A DNA stretch of 64,000 nt from Streptomyces sp. NBC_01439 (lineage in GTDB: Bacteria; Actinomycetota; Actinomycetes; Streptomycetales; Streptomycetaceae). A program made the position numbers and the translations under genes. How positions within the stretch are numbered: position 1 is the first letter of the stretch; each line of letters starts with the position of its first letter. The notes under the pieces were generated by a model. The model was given only the letters and a program-made list of their open reading frames with translations, ran no database searches and had not been told where the DNA came from. Below, in pieces: positions 25,603 to 34,740 of the stretch. Location: positions 5,185,001 through 5,249,000 of the forward strand of contig NZ_CP109487.1 of NCBI RefSeq assembly GCF_036227605.1, written 5' to 3'.

Positions 25603-26379
25603 TTAGCCGAAGCGACCCGAGATGTAGTCCTCGGTCGCCTGGACGGACGGGTTCGAGAAGATCCGGTCCGTGTCGTCGAGCTCGATGAGCTTGCCGGGCT
25701 GGCCGACGGCCGAGAGGTTGAAGAAGGCGGTGCGGTCCGAGACGCGGGCCGCCTGCTGCATGTTGTGCGTCACGATGACGATCGTGAAGCGCTCCTTGAG
25801 CTCGCCGATCAGGTCCTCGATCGCCAGGGTGGAGATCGGGTCCAGGGCGGAGCAGGGCTCGTCCATCAGCAGGACCTCGGGCTCGACCGCGATGGCGCGG
25901 GCGATGCACAGACGCTGCTGCTGGCCGCCGGAGAGGCCGGAGCCGGGCTTGTTCAGGCGGTCCTTGACCTCGTTCCAGAGGTTGGCGCCCTGGAGCGACT
26001 TCTCGACGATGTCCGTGAGCTCGGACTTCTTGAACTTGCCGTTCAGCCGCAGGCCCGCCGCCACGTTGTCGAAGATCGACATGGTGGGGAAGGGGTTCGG
26101 GCGCTGGAAGACCATGCCGACCGTGCGGCGGACCGCGACGGGGTCCACGCCGGTGCCGTACAGGTTCTCGTCGTCCAGCAGGACCTTGCCCTCGACGCGG
26201 CCGCCGGGGGTGACCTCGTGCATGCGGTTGAGGGTGCGCAGGAAGGTGGACTTGCCGCAGCCGGAGGGGCCGATGAAGGCCGTTACGGAGCGGGGCTCCA
26301 CGGTCATCGAGATGTCGTCGATGGCCTTGTGGGTGCCGTAGAAGGCGGACAGTCCGGAGACGTCGATTCGCTTCGCCAT
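25603..26379 (-). CDS. pstB: Phosphate ABC transporter ATP-binding protein PstB
   Basis: 258 residues. Walker A is GPSGCGKST, the Q-loop is in VFQRPNPFP, the ABC signature is LSGGQQQR, Walker B is [13 protein letters not shown] and the switch His is in VTHNMQQA. It energises high-affinity phosphate import at the cytoplasmic face of PstCA. ATG 26379 (MAKRID) gives the usual length; the GTG 9 bp upstream is an alternative. It is last in the pstSCAB operon. Confidence 0.97.
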   Translation of the reverse strand: MAKRIDVSGLSAFYGTHKAIDDISMTVEPRSVTAFIGPSGCGKSTFLRTLNRMHEVTPGGRVEGKVLLDDENLYGTGVDPVAVRRTVGMVFQRPNPFPTMSIFDNVAAGLRLNGKFKKSELTDIVEKSLQGANLWNEVKDRLNKPGSGLSGGQQQRLCIARAIAVEPEVLLMDEPCSALDPISTLAIEDLIGELKERFTIVIVTHNMQQAARVSDRTAFFNLSAVGQPGKLIELDDTDRIFSNPSVQATEDYISGRFG

Positions 26380-26407
26380 GGGGGTCACTTCGCTTTCATG
26401 AGTCGCG

Positions 26408-27490
26408 TCAGCGACCGGTCTTCGGGGCCTTCCAGCGGGCGATGCCGCGGGCCACCAGATTGAGGATCATGACGAAGGCGATCAGGACGAGCGCTGCGGC
26501 CCATGCCCGGTCGTAGGAGGCTTCACTGCCGACCTTGTACTGCTCCCAAATGTAGAGCGGGAGCGAGGACTGGGCGCCTTCGAAGGGGTTGCCGTTGATG
26601 AGCTGGGAGCCGAAGACCAGCAGCATGATCGGCGCGGTCTCGCCGGCGATGCGGGCGACGGCCAGCATCAGGCCGGTGGAGATGCCGCCGATCGCGGTCG
26701 GGAGCACGACCTTGAGGATCACGCGCCACTTCGGCACACCGAGGGCGAGGGCGGCCTCGCGCAGCTCGTTCGGGACGAGCTTGAGCATCTCCTCGGTGGA
26801 GCGGACCACGACCGGCATCATCAGGATCGACAGGGCCATGGCGCCGGCGAAGCCGGACGGGCCGAAGCCGAGCATCAGGTTCCAGGTCGTCAGGATGAAC
26901 AGGCCCGCGACGATGGAGGGGATGCCGGTCATGACGTCGACGAAGAAGGTGACGGACTTGGCGAGGCTGCCCTTGCCGTACTCGACCAGGTAGACGGCGG
27001 TCAGCAGGCCGATGGGGGCCGCGATCAGCGTGGCGAGGGCGACCTGTTCGATGGTTCCGAGCAGGGCGTGGTAGACGCCGCCGCCCTCGTCGAAGCTGGT
27101 CACGCCGTTCATCGAGTGGCTGAGGAAGTTGCCGCTCAGGAGCTTCAGGCCGCGGCTGATCGTGGTCCACATCAGCGAGAGCAGCGGGATGACCGCGAGG
27201 ACGAAGCAGACCCACACGAGGGAGGTCGCGACGCGGTCCTTGGCCTGGCGGCCGTTCTCGATCACCGCGCTGGCGGTGTACGTGACGGCGATGAAGAGCA
27301 GTGCCGCGAGCAGACCCCACTGGATCTTGCTCTGGAGGCCGAAGGCGAGGCCGATGCCGCAGCCGAGGGCGATCGAGAGGGCTGCGATGGCCGCCGGGGC
27401 CCAGCGGGGCAGGCCGCCGCGGGTGAGGCCGGCGGGGGCGGCGGACTTGCGGGCCCGGGTGGGCCGCTGGTCCTGGATTGCGTGGCTCAT
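26408..27490 (-). CDS. pstA: Phosphate ABC transporter permease PstA
   Basis: 360 residues. A hydrophilic basic N-terminus of ~30 residues precedes two extra helices and the six-helix permease core with the EAA-type loop ([32 protein letters not shown]). It forms the membrane channel with PstC. Its ATG overlaps the pstC stop by one base (TGATG). It is longer at the N-terminus than E. coli PstA, as in other actinobacteria. Confidence 0.96.
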   Translation of the reverse strand: MSHAIQDQRPTRARKSAAPAGLTRGGLPRWAPAAIAALSIALGCGIGLAFGLQSKIQWGLLAALLFIAVTYTASAVIENGRQAKDRVATSLVWVCFVLAVIPLLSLMWTTISRGLKLLSGNFLSHSMNGVTSFDEGGGVYHALLGTIEQVALATLIAAPIGLLTAVYLVEYGKGSLAKSVTFFVDVMTGIPSIVAGLFILTTWNLMLGFGPSGFAGAMALSILMMPVVVRSTEEMLKLVPNELREAALALGVPKWRVILKVVLPTAIGGISTGLMLAVARIAGETAPIMLLVFGSQLINGNPFEGAQSSLPLYIWEQYKVGSEASYDRAWAAALVLIAFVMILNLVARGIARWKAPKTGR

Positions 27491-28479
27491 CAGGCGTTCG
27501 CCCCCGAGAAGTCCTTGCGGCGAGCGATGATCAGGCGAGCTGCACCGTTGACCAGCAGGGTGAGCAGGAAGAGGACGAGACCGGAGGCGATCAGCGCGTC
27601 GCGGCCGAACTCGTTGGCCTCGTCGAACTTCGCGGCGATGTTCTGCGCGAACGTGCCGCCGCCCGGGTTCAGGATGTGGCCGGAGATCAGGAAGCTCGGG
27701 GAGAGGACGGTCGCGACGGCCATGGTCTCGCCGAGTGCGCGGCCGAGGCCGAGCATCGAGGCGGAGATGACGCCGGAGCGGCCGAAGGGCAGCACCGACA
27801 TGCGGATGACCTCCCAGCGGGTCGCGCCGAGGGCCAGGGCGGCCTCCTCGTTCATGCGCGGGACCTGGAGGAAGACCTCGCGGCTGACGCTGGTCACGAT
27901 CGGCAGGATCATGATCGCGAGCAGGATGCCGACGGTGAAGAGCGAGCGGGCCACGCCGACCTGGGTCTTCTCGAACACGTACGTCCAGCCGAGGTACTCG
28001 TCCAGCCAGAGGTTCAGGCCGTTGAGTTGCGGGACGAGGAAGAGGGCGCCCCAGATGCCGTAGATGATCGACGGCACGGCGGCCAGCAGGTCGACCACGT
28101 AGGCGAGGGGCGCGGCCAGCTTGCGCGGCGCGTAGTGCGAGATGAACAGGGCGATGCCGACGGCGATCGGGACGGCGATGGCCATCGCGACGATCGAGCT
28201 GACGACGGTGCCGAAGAGCAGGACGGCGATGCCGAAGACGGGCGGGTTGGCCGACGCGTTCCAGTCGAAGGTGGTGAGGAAGTTCCCCTCGTTCTTCGAC
28301 AGGGCGATCGAGGCGCGGTAGGTGAGGAAGGCGGCGATCGACGCCATGATCACCAGGAGCAGGATGCCGGAGCCCTTGGAGAGCCCGGCGAAGATCTTGT
28401 CACCGGCACGGCCGGTGGATCCTCCGCTACGGGTGACAGGCGGAGCCGTGTCTATCTGGGTGGGTGTGGTGGAAGCCAT
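27490..28479 (-). CDS. pstC: Phosphate ABC transporter permease PstC
   Basis: 329 residues with about six membrane helices. The EAA loop is visible as NEEAALALGATRWEVIRMSVLPFGRSGVISA. It is the partner of PstA in the high-affinity phosphate channel. It starts at ATG 28479 and is separated from pstS by 128 bp that contain a strong hairpin, which probably keeps PstS more abundant than the permeases. Confidence 0.96.
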   Translation of the reverse strand: MASTTPTQIDTAPPVTRSGGSTGRAGDKIFAGLSKGSGILLLVIMASIAAFLTYRASIALSKNEGNFLTTFDWNASANPPVFGIAVLLFGTVVSSIVAMAIAVPIAVGIALFISHYAPRKLAAPLAYVVDLLAAVPSIIYGIWGALFLVPQLNGLNLWLDEYLGWTYVFEKTQVGVARSLFTVGILLAIMILPIVTSVSREVFLQVPRMNEEAALALGATRWEVIRMSVLPFGRSGVISASMLGLGRALGETMAVATVLSPSFLISGHILNPGGGTFAQNIAAKFDEANEFGRDALIASGLVLFLLTLLVNGAARLIIARRKDFSGANA

Positions 28480-28557
28480 GGTCTTTCCGGTCTGTGTGGG
28501 GGGCAGGCCCCCTGGCGGCGGTGCACCGGATTCCCCCGGGTGAAGGGGAAGGGTCCC

Positions 28558-28595
28558 GGTCCGGTCCGCTCCCGGACGGGGGAGCGGACCGGACC
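28558..28595 (-). promoter_or_regulatory. Intercistronic hairpin between pstS and pstC
   Basis: A perfect 16-bp stem (28558-28573 with 28580-28595) has a 6-nt loop and lies 12 bp beyond the pstS stop. There is no T run after it on the minus strand. It fits a partial terminator or a 3'-end stabiliser of pstS mRNA, giving more PstS than PstCAB. Confidence 0.8.
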
Positions 28596-28607
28596 CGGGG
28601 TCAGGAT

Positions 28608-29744
28608 TTAGCCGAGGCCGTTGATGGCTTCGCGGACCTTGGTGTTGATCTCGGCCGGGATCGGGGCGTAGCCGTTCTCGAGGAGGACCTTCTGGCCCGC
28701 GTCCGAGGCGGCGTAGTTCAGGAAGGACTTCACGGTCGGGAGCGTCTCGGGCTTGTTGCCCTTGTCGCAGACGACCTCGTAGGTCACCAGGACGAGCGGG
28801 TAGGCGCCCTCGGCCTTGGTGGTGTAGTCGAGCTTGAGGGCCAGGTCGGAGCCGGTGCCGGCGACCTTGGCGGCGGCGATGGCCTTGGAGGCGTTCTCAC
28901 CGTTGGCCTTGACCGGGGCGGAGGCGCCCGTGTTCAGGTCGACGGTCTTGATGTTCTGCGAGCTGGCGAAGGAGAGCTCGAAGTAGCCGATCGCACCGTC
29001 GACCTGCTTGACCTGGGCGGCGACGCTGGAGGAGCCGGAGGCCGACTGGCCGCCCGGGGCGGCCCACTTCTTCGCGGCCTCGTACGGCCAGGCGTCGCCC
29101 GCGGTGGCCTTGAGGTACTTGGTGAGGTTCTCGGTGGTGCCCGAGTCGTCGGAGCGGTGGAAGGCCTGGATGGCGGTGGAGGGAAGCGTGACGCCGGGGT
29201 TCAGCTTCTTGATCGCCTCGTCGTCCCACTTCTTGATCTTGTCGTTGAAGATGTTGGCGACCGTGGCGGCGTCGAGGTTCAGCTTGTCCACGCCGGCGAC
29301 GTTGAAGCCGAGGGCGATGGGGCCGCCGACCATCGGGAGGTCGATGCCCTGACCGCCGGTGCAGATCTTCTTCGACTCCTCGACCTGCTCCGGCTTCAGC
29401 GCCGAGTCGGAGCCGGCGAAACCGACCGTGCCCTGGTTGAAGGCGACGATGCCCTCACCGGAGGAGGAGGACTTGTAGTTCACCTCGACGCCGGAGCAGG
29501 CGGCCATGTAGTTCTTGATCCACAGCTCGATGGCGTTCTTCTGCGCGGAGGAGCCGGAGGCCAGGAGCTTGCCCTTGGCGTCGTCGCACTTGATGTCGCC
29601 CGCGGCGGCCGTGGAGGGCTTCGCCGAGCCGTCGGCGGTCTTGGTGTTGTCGTCCGAGCCGCACGCCGTGAGGACCAGGGCGCCGGACACGACAAGCGCC
29701 CCGAGGGCGGAGGCACGAAGCATGTTCTTGCGCTGAAGCTTCAC
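28608..29744 (-). CDS. pstS: Phosphate-binding lipoprotein PstS
   Basis: 378 residues. The signal peptide ends in lipobox LVLTAC, followed by a Thr/Lys/Ala linker and a type II binding-protein fold. Phosphate-binding segments are LLASGSSAQKNAIELW, VEVNYKSSSSGEGIVAF and FHRSDDSGTTENL. It captures phosphate outside the membrane and hands it to PstCA. First gene of the operon. PHO-box-like direct repeats lie ~165 bp upstream, which indicates PhoP control under phosphate limitation. Confidence 0.97.
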   Translation of the reverse strand: MKLQRKNMLRASALGALVVSGALVLTACGSDDNTKTADGSAKPSTAAAGDIKCDDAKGKLLASGSSAQKNAIELWIKNYMAACSGVEVNYKSSSSGEGIVAFNQGTVGFAGSDSALKPEQVEESKKICTGGQGIDLPMVGGPIALGFNVAGVDKLNLDAATVANIFNDKIKKWDDEAIKKLNPGVTLPSTAIQAFHRSDDSGTTENLTKYLKATAGDAWPYEAAKKWAAPGGQSASGSSSVAAQVKQVDGAIGYFELSFASSQNIKTVDLNTGASAPVKANGENASKAIAAAKVAGTGSDLALKLDYTTKAEGAYPLVLVTYEVVCDKGNKPETLPTVKSFLNYAASDAGQKVLLENGYAPIPAEINTKVREAINGLG

Positions 29745-29880
29745 TTTTCGGGTGTTCCTTCCAGAAGCCGCCGGCCGCTTTCTGTATCGGGGCGGCGTGC
29801 GAAGAGGACTACGTCGGTTGTGCGCGGCTGAGCTGCTCGACCTCCGGGCGACTCGCTCCGTGCATCACCGAAATTAGGTA

Positions 29881-29928
29881 GAACAGGTGAAGCAGCCGAC
29901 CGGCCCGAGTGAACGGATGGTGAACCGT
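29881..29928 (-). promoter_or_regulatory. PHO-box-like repeats upstream of pstS
   Basis: Read on the minus strand, ggttcaccatc is followed by cgttcactcgg (29906-29927), and a third gcttcacctgt lies at 29883-29893. These 11-nt direct units match the GTTCACC type of Streptomyces PhoP sites. They are ~165 bp upstream of the pstS ATG. Confidence 0.8.
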
Positions 29929-29991
29929 GGCGGACGACCCGGTGCATCCCGGTCCGGTCACCCATGGCCGTCATCATCCGTTACCCGCACG

Positions 29992-30957
29992 TTATCGCGG
30001 CGTGACCGCGGGTTCGGGGAGCCAGATGTGCTGGAACTCGAGACGGGCGGCCTCGACCTCGTGGCGCTGGTCGGCGTGCAGGACGCCCAGGGCGTAGGCC
30101 GTCGCCGGGGCGATGCGCGGGGTGCGGGCCGCCGTCGCCGAGGCGGTCGCCGCCTCGGCCGCGTCACGGTGGCGGTCCAGGGCCTCGCCCGCGGCCGCCG
30201 GCCGACTCACGTCCTCGCCGAGCGCCTCCCGCGCGTACCGGTGGACCCGCAGCAGGCGGCGCACCTCGTGCCAGGGCCCGTCGTGGTCCGCGTTGTACGG
30301 ATGGGCCCCGTCGACCGGGGGCAGCGCCGCGACCGCCGCCGACAGTCGGGTTTCGGCCACGGCGGCCAGCGGGACGAGTACCTCCGTCACCCGGCCCCGG
30401 GCCGCGACCGCGTCCAGCGGGACCTCCGAGGCCAGCACCGCCACGGCGTCCGCCACCGCGTGGAAGCGGGAGGAGCCGAGCGCCTGGAGGGTGGCCGAGT
30501 GGGCGCGCGTACGGGCCAGGGTCAGCTGCCGTTCCAGCAGCGCGCCCGCCCGTGCCGAGCCCACCGTCAGCGCGCCGGCCGAGCCGCGCGGCGCAGGCAG
30601 TTCCGGGGACCCCGACAGCCGGTGCAGGGCCTCCATCAGCCGGGTCAGCCGGGCCGCGTACGCGTGCTCGTCGGCCAGGGTCGAGGACAGCCACACCAGC
30701 TCGGTGCGCAACCCGTCGGCCCAGGGGGACTCGGTCACCACCCGGAAGGTGGCCAGGGATCCGCTGATGCGGCGCGCAGCCCCCCGCAGGCTGCGCGCCG
30801 CATCGCTCCCTTCGGCGGCATCGGCCCCGCCCGCCGTGCCTTCACCGTGGAGGCGCAGCGCGCGGAGGAAAGCGGTTGCTTGGGCGCGCAGGTACGCGCC
30901 GAGCACGGCACCTGCGTCCGCCGTCGCCGTAATCGGGTCATGGTTTGGCTGAGCCAC
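29992..30957 (-). CDS. CHAD-domain protein
   Basis: 321 residues, nearly all helical and rich in Arg, Ala and conserved-position His ([35 protein letters not shown] segments, [26 protein letters not shown]). CHAD domains bind polyphosphate, and this gene overlaps the end of ppk by 20 nt, so it probably acts on or at the polymer made by Ppk. No catalytic function is visible. It starts at GTG 30957. Confidence 0.87.
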   Translation of the reverse strand: MAQPNHDPITATADAGAVLGAYLRAQATAFLRALRLHGEGTAGGADAAEGSDAARSLRGAARRISGSLATFRVVTESPWADGLRTELVWLSSTLADEHAYAARLTRLMEALHRLSGSPELPAPRGSAGALTVGSARAGALLERQLTLARTRAHSATLQALGSSRFHAVADAVAVLASEVPLDAVAARGRVTEVLVPLAAVAETRLSAAVAALPPVDGAHPYNADHDGPWHEVRRLLRVHRYAREALGEDVSRPAAAGEALDRHRDAAEAATASATAARTPRIAPATAYALGVLHADQRHEVEAARLEFQHIWLPEPAVTPR

Positions 30958-33202
30958 GCCGGCGCCTCCGGGCGTCTATGAGCGTCTCCTGTACGTGCCG
31001 CAGCGGCTGGCCGTCCGCATCCGTGCTGTGCCGGGTCCACTCGCCGTCCGGGCCCAGGTGCCAGGAGGAGGTGGCGTCGGACATCCCGGTTTCCAGCATC
31101 CGGTCCAGTGCCGCGCGGTGGGCCGGGTCGGCGACCCTGACCAGGGCCTCGATGCGGCGGTCGAGGTTGCGGTGCATCATGTCGGCGCTGCCGATCCACA
31201 CCTCGGGTTCGCCGCCGTTGCCGAAGGCGAAGACCCGGGAGTGTTCCAGGAAGCGGCCGAGGATCGAGCGGACCCGGATGTTGTCCGAGAGCCCGGGGAC
31301 CCCGGGGCGCACCGCGCAGATGCCGCGCACCCAGATGTCGACGGGCACTCCCGCCTGGGAGGCCCGGTAGAGCGAGTCGATGAGGGCCTCGTCGACGATC
31401 GAGTTCATCTTGAGCCGGACGTAGGCGGGGCGGCCGGCCTTGTGGTGGGCGGCCTCCTTGTCGATCCGCGCGATCAGTCCGTCCCGCAGCGAGCGGGGCG
31501 CCACCATCAGCCGGCGGTAGGTCTCGCGGCGCGAGTAGCCGGACAGCCGGTTGAAGAGGTCGGAGAGGTCCGCGCCGACCTGCGGGTCGGCGGTGAGCAG
31601 GCCGAGGTCCTCGTAGAGCCGGGCCGTCTTGGGGTGGTAGTTGCCGGTGCCCACGTGCGAGTAGCGGCGCAGCGTCTCGCCCTCCTGGCGGACGACGAGC
31701 GACAGCTTGCAGTGGGTCTTGAGGCCGACGAGCCCGTAGACGACGTGGCAGCCGGACTCCTCCAGCTTGCGCGCCCACTTGATGTTGGCCTGCTCGTCGA
31801 AGCGGGCCTTGATCTCGACGAGTACGAGGACCTGCTTGCCGGAGTCGGCGGCGTCGATCAGGGCGTCCACGATCGGGGAGTCGCCGGAGGTGCGGTAGAG
31901 CGTCTGCTTGATGGCGAGGACGTCCGGGTCGGCGGCGGCCTGTTCCAGGAAGGCCTGCACCGAGGTGGAGAAGGAGTCGTACGGGTGGTGCAGCAGGACG
32001 TCCCGCTCGCGCAGCGCGGCGAAGATGTCGGGCGCGGACGCGGACTCGACCTCGGCGAGGTCGCGGTGGGTGCCGGCGACGAACTTCGGGTACTTGAGCT
32101 CGGGGATGTCCAGCGAGGCGATCCCGAAGAGGGCGGTCAGGTCCAGCGGGCCGGGCAGCGGGTAGACCTCGGAGGCGTTGACCTTCAGTTCCTGCACCAG
32201 CAGGTCCAGGACGCCCGGGTCGATGGACTCCTCGACCTCCAGGCGCACGGGCGGGCCGAAGCGGCGCCGCATGAGCTCCTTCTCCAGGGCCTGGAGCAGG
32301 TTCTCGGCGTCGTCCTCCTCGACCTCCAGGTCCTCGTTGCGGGTGACCCGGAACATGTGGTGCGCGAGCACCTCCATGCCGGGGAACAGCTCCTCCAGGT
32401 GCGCGGCGATGACGTCCTCGAGCGGGACGTAGCGCTGCGGGGAGGCTTCCAGGAAGCGGGAGAGGATCGGCGGGACCTTGACCCGGGCGAAGTGGCGGTG
32501 GCCGCTGACGGGGTTGCGCACGACCACGGCCAGGTTCAGGGAGAGGCCGGAGATGTACGGGAAGGGGTGCGCGGGGTCCACGGCCAGTGGGGTCAGCACC
32601 GGGAAGATCTGGTTGCGGAACAGGGTGAAGAGGCGGGCCTGCTCCTTCTCGGTGAGATCGGGCCAGCGGATCAGGTGCACGCCCTCCTCGGCGAGGGCCG
32701 GGGAGATGTCCTGCTGGAAGCAGGCGGCGTGCCGGGCCATGAGCTCGCGCGAGCGCGTCCAGATGAGGTCCAGCACCTCGCGGGGCTGGAGGCCCGAGGC
32801 CGAGCGGGTGGCGACGCCCGTGGCGATGCGCCGCTTGAGGCCGGCCACGCGCACCATGAAGAACTCGTCGAGGTTGCTCGCGAAGATCGCCAGGAAGTTG
32901 GCGCGCTCCAGCAGGGGCGTGGTGGGGTCCTCGGCGAGCTCCAGCACCCGTTCGTTGAAGGCGAGCCAGCTGCGCTCCCGGTCGAGGAAGCGTCCCGGCG
33001 GGAGCTCGTCGCCGTCCTTGTCGTCGTAGGCGTCCAGATCCGCGTCGAGATCGGGCTCCAGGTCGACGTGCGGGCGGTGCGCCGAGATGGAGCCTATGCG
33101 GGCGTGGGCTCCGGTGGCGGACCGGCCGGGGGTGGCGGCGGGGGTGTGAGACGGGTGCTGGGCGGGGACCTCGGTGGGGCCTGCGCTGGGCTGGTGGCTC
33201 AT
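30938..33202 (-). CDS. ppk: Polyphosphate kinase 1
   Basis: 754 residues. PPK1 makes inorganic polyphosphate reversibly from ATP. The disordered acidic N-terminal ~75 residues are followed by the conserved core: [23 protein letters not shown] (N-domain), [17 protein letters not shown], the catalytic-His region [23 protein letters not shown] and [29 protein letters not shown] 33202 (MSHQPSAGP) resembles other streptomycete starts. ATG 33277 would add 25 residues but has no ribosome-binding site. It is cotranslated with the CHAD gene. Ppk affects antibiotic production in streptomycetes (known). Confidence 0.95.
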   Translation of the reverse strand: MSHQPSAGPTEVPAQHPSHTPAATPGRSATGAHARIGSISAHRPHVDLEPDLDADLDAYDDKDGDELPPGRFLDRERSWLAFNERVLELAEDPTTPLLERANFLAIFASNLDEFFMVRVAGLKRRIATGVATRSASGLQPREVLDLIWTRSRELMARHAACFQQDISPALAEEGVHLIRWPDLTEKEQARLFTLFRNQIFPVLTPLAVDPAHPFPYISGLSLNLAVVVRNPVSGHRHFARVKVPPILSRFLEASPQRYVPLEDVIAAHLEELFPGMEVLAHHMFRVTRNEDLEVEEDDAENLLQALEKELMRRRFGPPVRLEVEESIDPGVLDLLVQELKVNASEVYPLPGPLDLTALFGIASLDIPELKYPKFVAGTHRDLAEVESASAPDIFAALRERDVLLHHPYDSFSTSVQAFLEQAAADPDVLAIKQTLYRTSGDSPIVDALIDAADSGKQVLVLVEIKARFDEQANIKWARKLEESGCHVVYGLVGLKTHCKLSLVVRQEGETLRRYSHVGTGNYHPKTARLYEDLGLLTADPQVGADLSDLFNRLSGYSRRETYRRLMVAPRSLRDGLIARIDKEAAHHKAGRPAYVRLKMNSIVDEALIDSLYRASQAGVPVDIWVRGICAVRPGVPGLSDNIRVRSILGRFLEHSRVFAFGNGGEPEVWIGSADMMHRNLDRRIEALVRVADPAHRAALDRMLETGMSDATSSWHLGPDGEWTRHSTDADGQPLRHVQETLIDARRRRRGSAKP

Positions 33203-33439
33203 GACTCCATTGTTCCGCGCAAGCGGCAGGACAGGCGCGTCGGAAGGGTTCGCCGTCAGTCGGAGTCGGGGCTGCATTGGGGGAGAGTCGCAAGCGCTTC
33301 TGAATGCCTGGTTAATGGCGTGTGGCTTCCCGGGTCCGGATGGCGCACGAGTCGCCTCCCGGCGGGGGTGGCGGGGGCCGGTGCGGTTTGCCTCCCGGCG
33401 GGGGTGGCGGTGCGGTGCGCCCCGGCGTGCGCGGGTGCG

Positions 33440-33613
33440 GCGCCGTTGCGGGGGCTCCGCCCCCGGGCCCCCGCCGGGCGCTGCCCGGACCCGCGCCTCA
33501 AACGCCGGCGAGGCTGGTTTTGCCGCGCCTCAAACGCCGGCGAGGCTGGTTTTGTCGCGCCTCAATCGCCGGCGGGGCTGGTTTTGTCGCGCCTCAATCG
33601 CCGGCGGGGCTGG
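33440..33613. repeat. Four-copy 32-bp tandem array of the Streptomyces GC-rich repeat
   Basis: Copies begin at 33493, 33525, 33557 and 33589. Each reads gcgcctcaa(a/t)cgccggcg plus (a/g)ggctggttttg(t/c)c, with two sequence sub-variants. A palindromic ggggctccgcccc block precedes the array. The array fills the 440-bp non-coding stretch 33203-33643 between ppk and mshD, with no gene visible. Spacing is exact and the intervening bases are themselves repeated. Confidence 0.9.
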
Positions 33614-33643
33614 GCGTGGACCCGGAGCGGCGCCGCAGGCGGA

Positions 33644-34570
33644 TCAGCTTTCCGTGCGGTACATCAGGTCGACCTCGTGGGTGGTGAAGCCGAGGCCCTC
33701 GTATACGGCCAGGGCCGCCGGGTTGTCGGCGTCCACGTAGAGCATGGCCGTCGGCAGGCCCTGGGTCGCCAGGTGGCGCAGGCCGATCGCGGTGAGGGCC
33801 TTGCCGAGGCCGCCGCCCTGGGCGCCCGGGCGTACGCCGACCACGTAGACCTCGCCCAGCTGCTCCGCCGCGTGGACCTTCGTCCAGTGGAATCCGACGA
33901 GCTCGCCGTCGCGCTCCGCGAGGAAGAAGCCCTTGGGGTCGAACCAGGGCTGCGCGATCCGGTCGTCCAGGTCGCGCTGGGTCAGCGAGCCCTGCTCGGG
34001 GTGATGGGCGAAGGCGGCCGCGTTCGCTGTGAGCCAGGCCTTGTCGTCGGTGCCGGGCACGAAGGTCCGTACGGTCACCCCCGGCGGGAGCACCGGCTCC
34101 GGCAGCGGGTCCCCGCCGGCCAGTGGCCGGCGCAGCTGGCGCAGCTCGCGGAAGAGGGTCAGGCCGAGTACCTGCGCGAGGTGCCGTGCGGCCGACTTGC
34201 CGCCGTGCGCCCATACCCGCAGCCGCTTGCCGGAGGCGGCCAGCAGGGCCGTGCCCATGGCGCGCCCGTGTCCGCGGCCGCGCAGGGCCGGGTGCACGAC
34301 GAGTTCGGCGGCGGGGGCCTCCACCGGGTCGGTGTCCTCCAGTTGCCCGTAGGCGGAGAGCCGGCCGCCTTCGGTGAGCAGGAAGTGCCGGATCCCCTCG
34401 CGCGGTCCGCCGCGCAGCTGGAGCCGGCCCTGTTCGGACACGGCGGTGGTGCCGTCGGTGCGTGCCGCGTCCTCGATCAGGTCGAGCACGGCGATCGCCT
34501 GTTCCTCCGTCAGCTCGTCGAGGGTCTGAATCTGCCGTCCCGGCTCGAGGGCCGCTGCTGCGTCAGTCAT
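33644..34570 (-). CDS. mshD: Mycothiol synthase MshD
   Basis: 308 residues made of two GNAT domains. The N-domain has VVHPALRGRGHGRAMGTALL. The active C-domain has VYVVGVRPGAQGGGLGKALTAIGLRHLA and LYVDADNPAALAVYEGLGF. The enzyme acetylates Cys-GlcN-Ins, the last step of mycothiol synthesis, a thiol unique to Actinobacteria. Length and both acetyl-CoA loops are as expected. It starts at ATG 34570 and is divergent from the nucleotidase gene. Confidence 0.95.
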   Translation of the reverse strand: MTDAAAALEPGRQIQTLDELTEEQAIAVLDLIEDAARTDGTTAVSEQGRLQLRGGPREGIRHFLLTEGGRLSAYGQLEDTDPVEAPAAELVVHPALRGRGHGRAMGTALLAASGKRLRVWAHGGKSAARHLAQVLGLTLFRELRQLRRPLAGGDPLPEPVLPPGVTVRTFVPGTDDKAWLTANAAAFAHHPEQGSLTQRDLDDRIAQPWFDPKGFFLAERDGELVGFHWTKVHAAEQLGEVYVVGVRPGAQGGGLGKALTAIGLRHLATQGLPTAMLYVDADNPAALAVYEGLGFTTHEVDLMYRTES

Positions 34571-34740
34571 GGCACGAGCCTACGACCGCCGCGGGTGACG
34601 GGCGGAGTGCGGGTTGGGGGGTCGGTCGTTCTTCTGCACGTAACCAACGCGATACTCCTACCCACTGGTAGAGCTACGCGCGTTGACCATAGGCTTCGGC
34701 GGACCTCCCACATTCTCCCGCTGCCACATAAGGGGATTAA

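Noticed and set aside
33493..33613. CRISPR-like array
   Set aside because: The units are directly repeated with identical linkers (no unique spacers), and no cas genes are present; it is a tandem genomic repeat.
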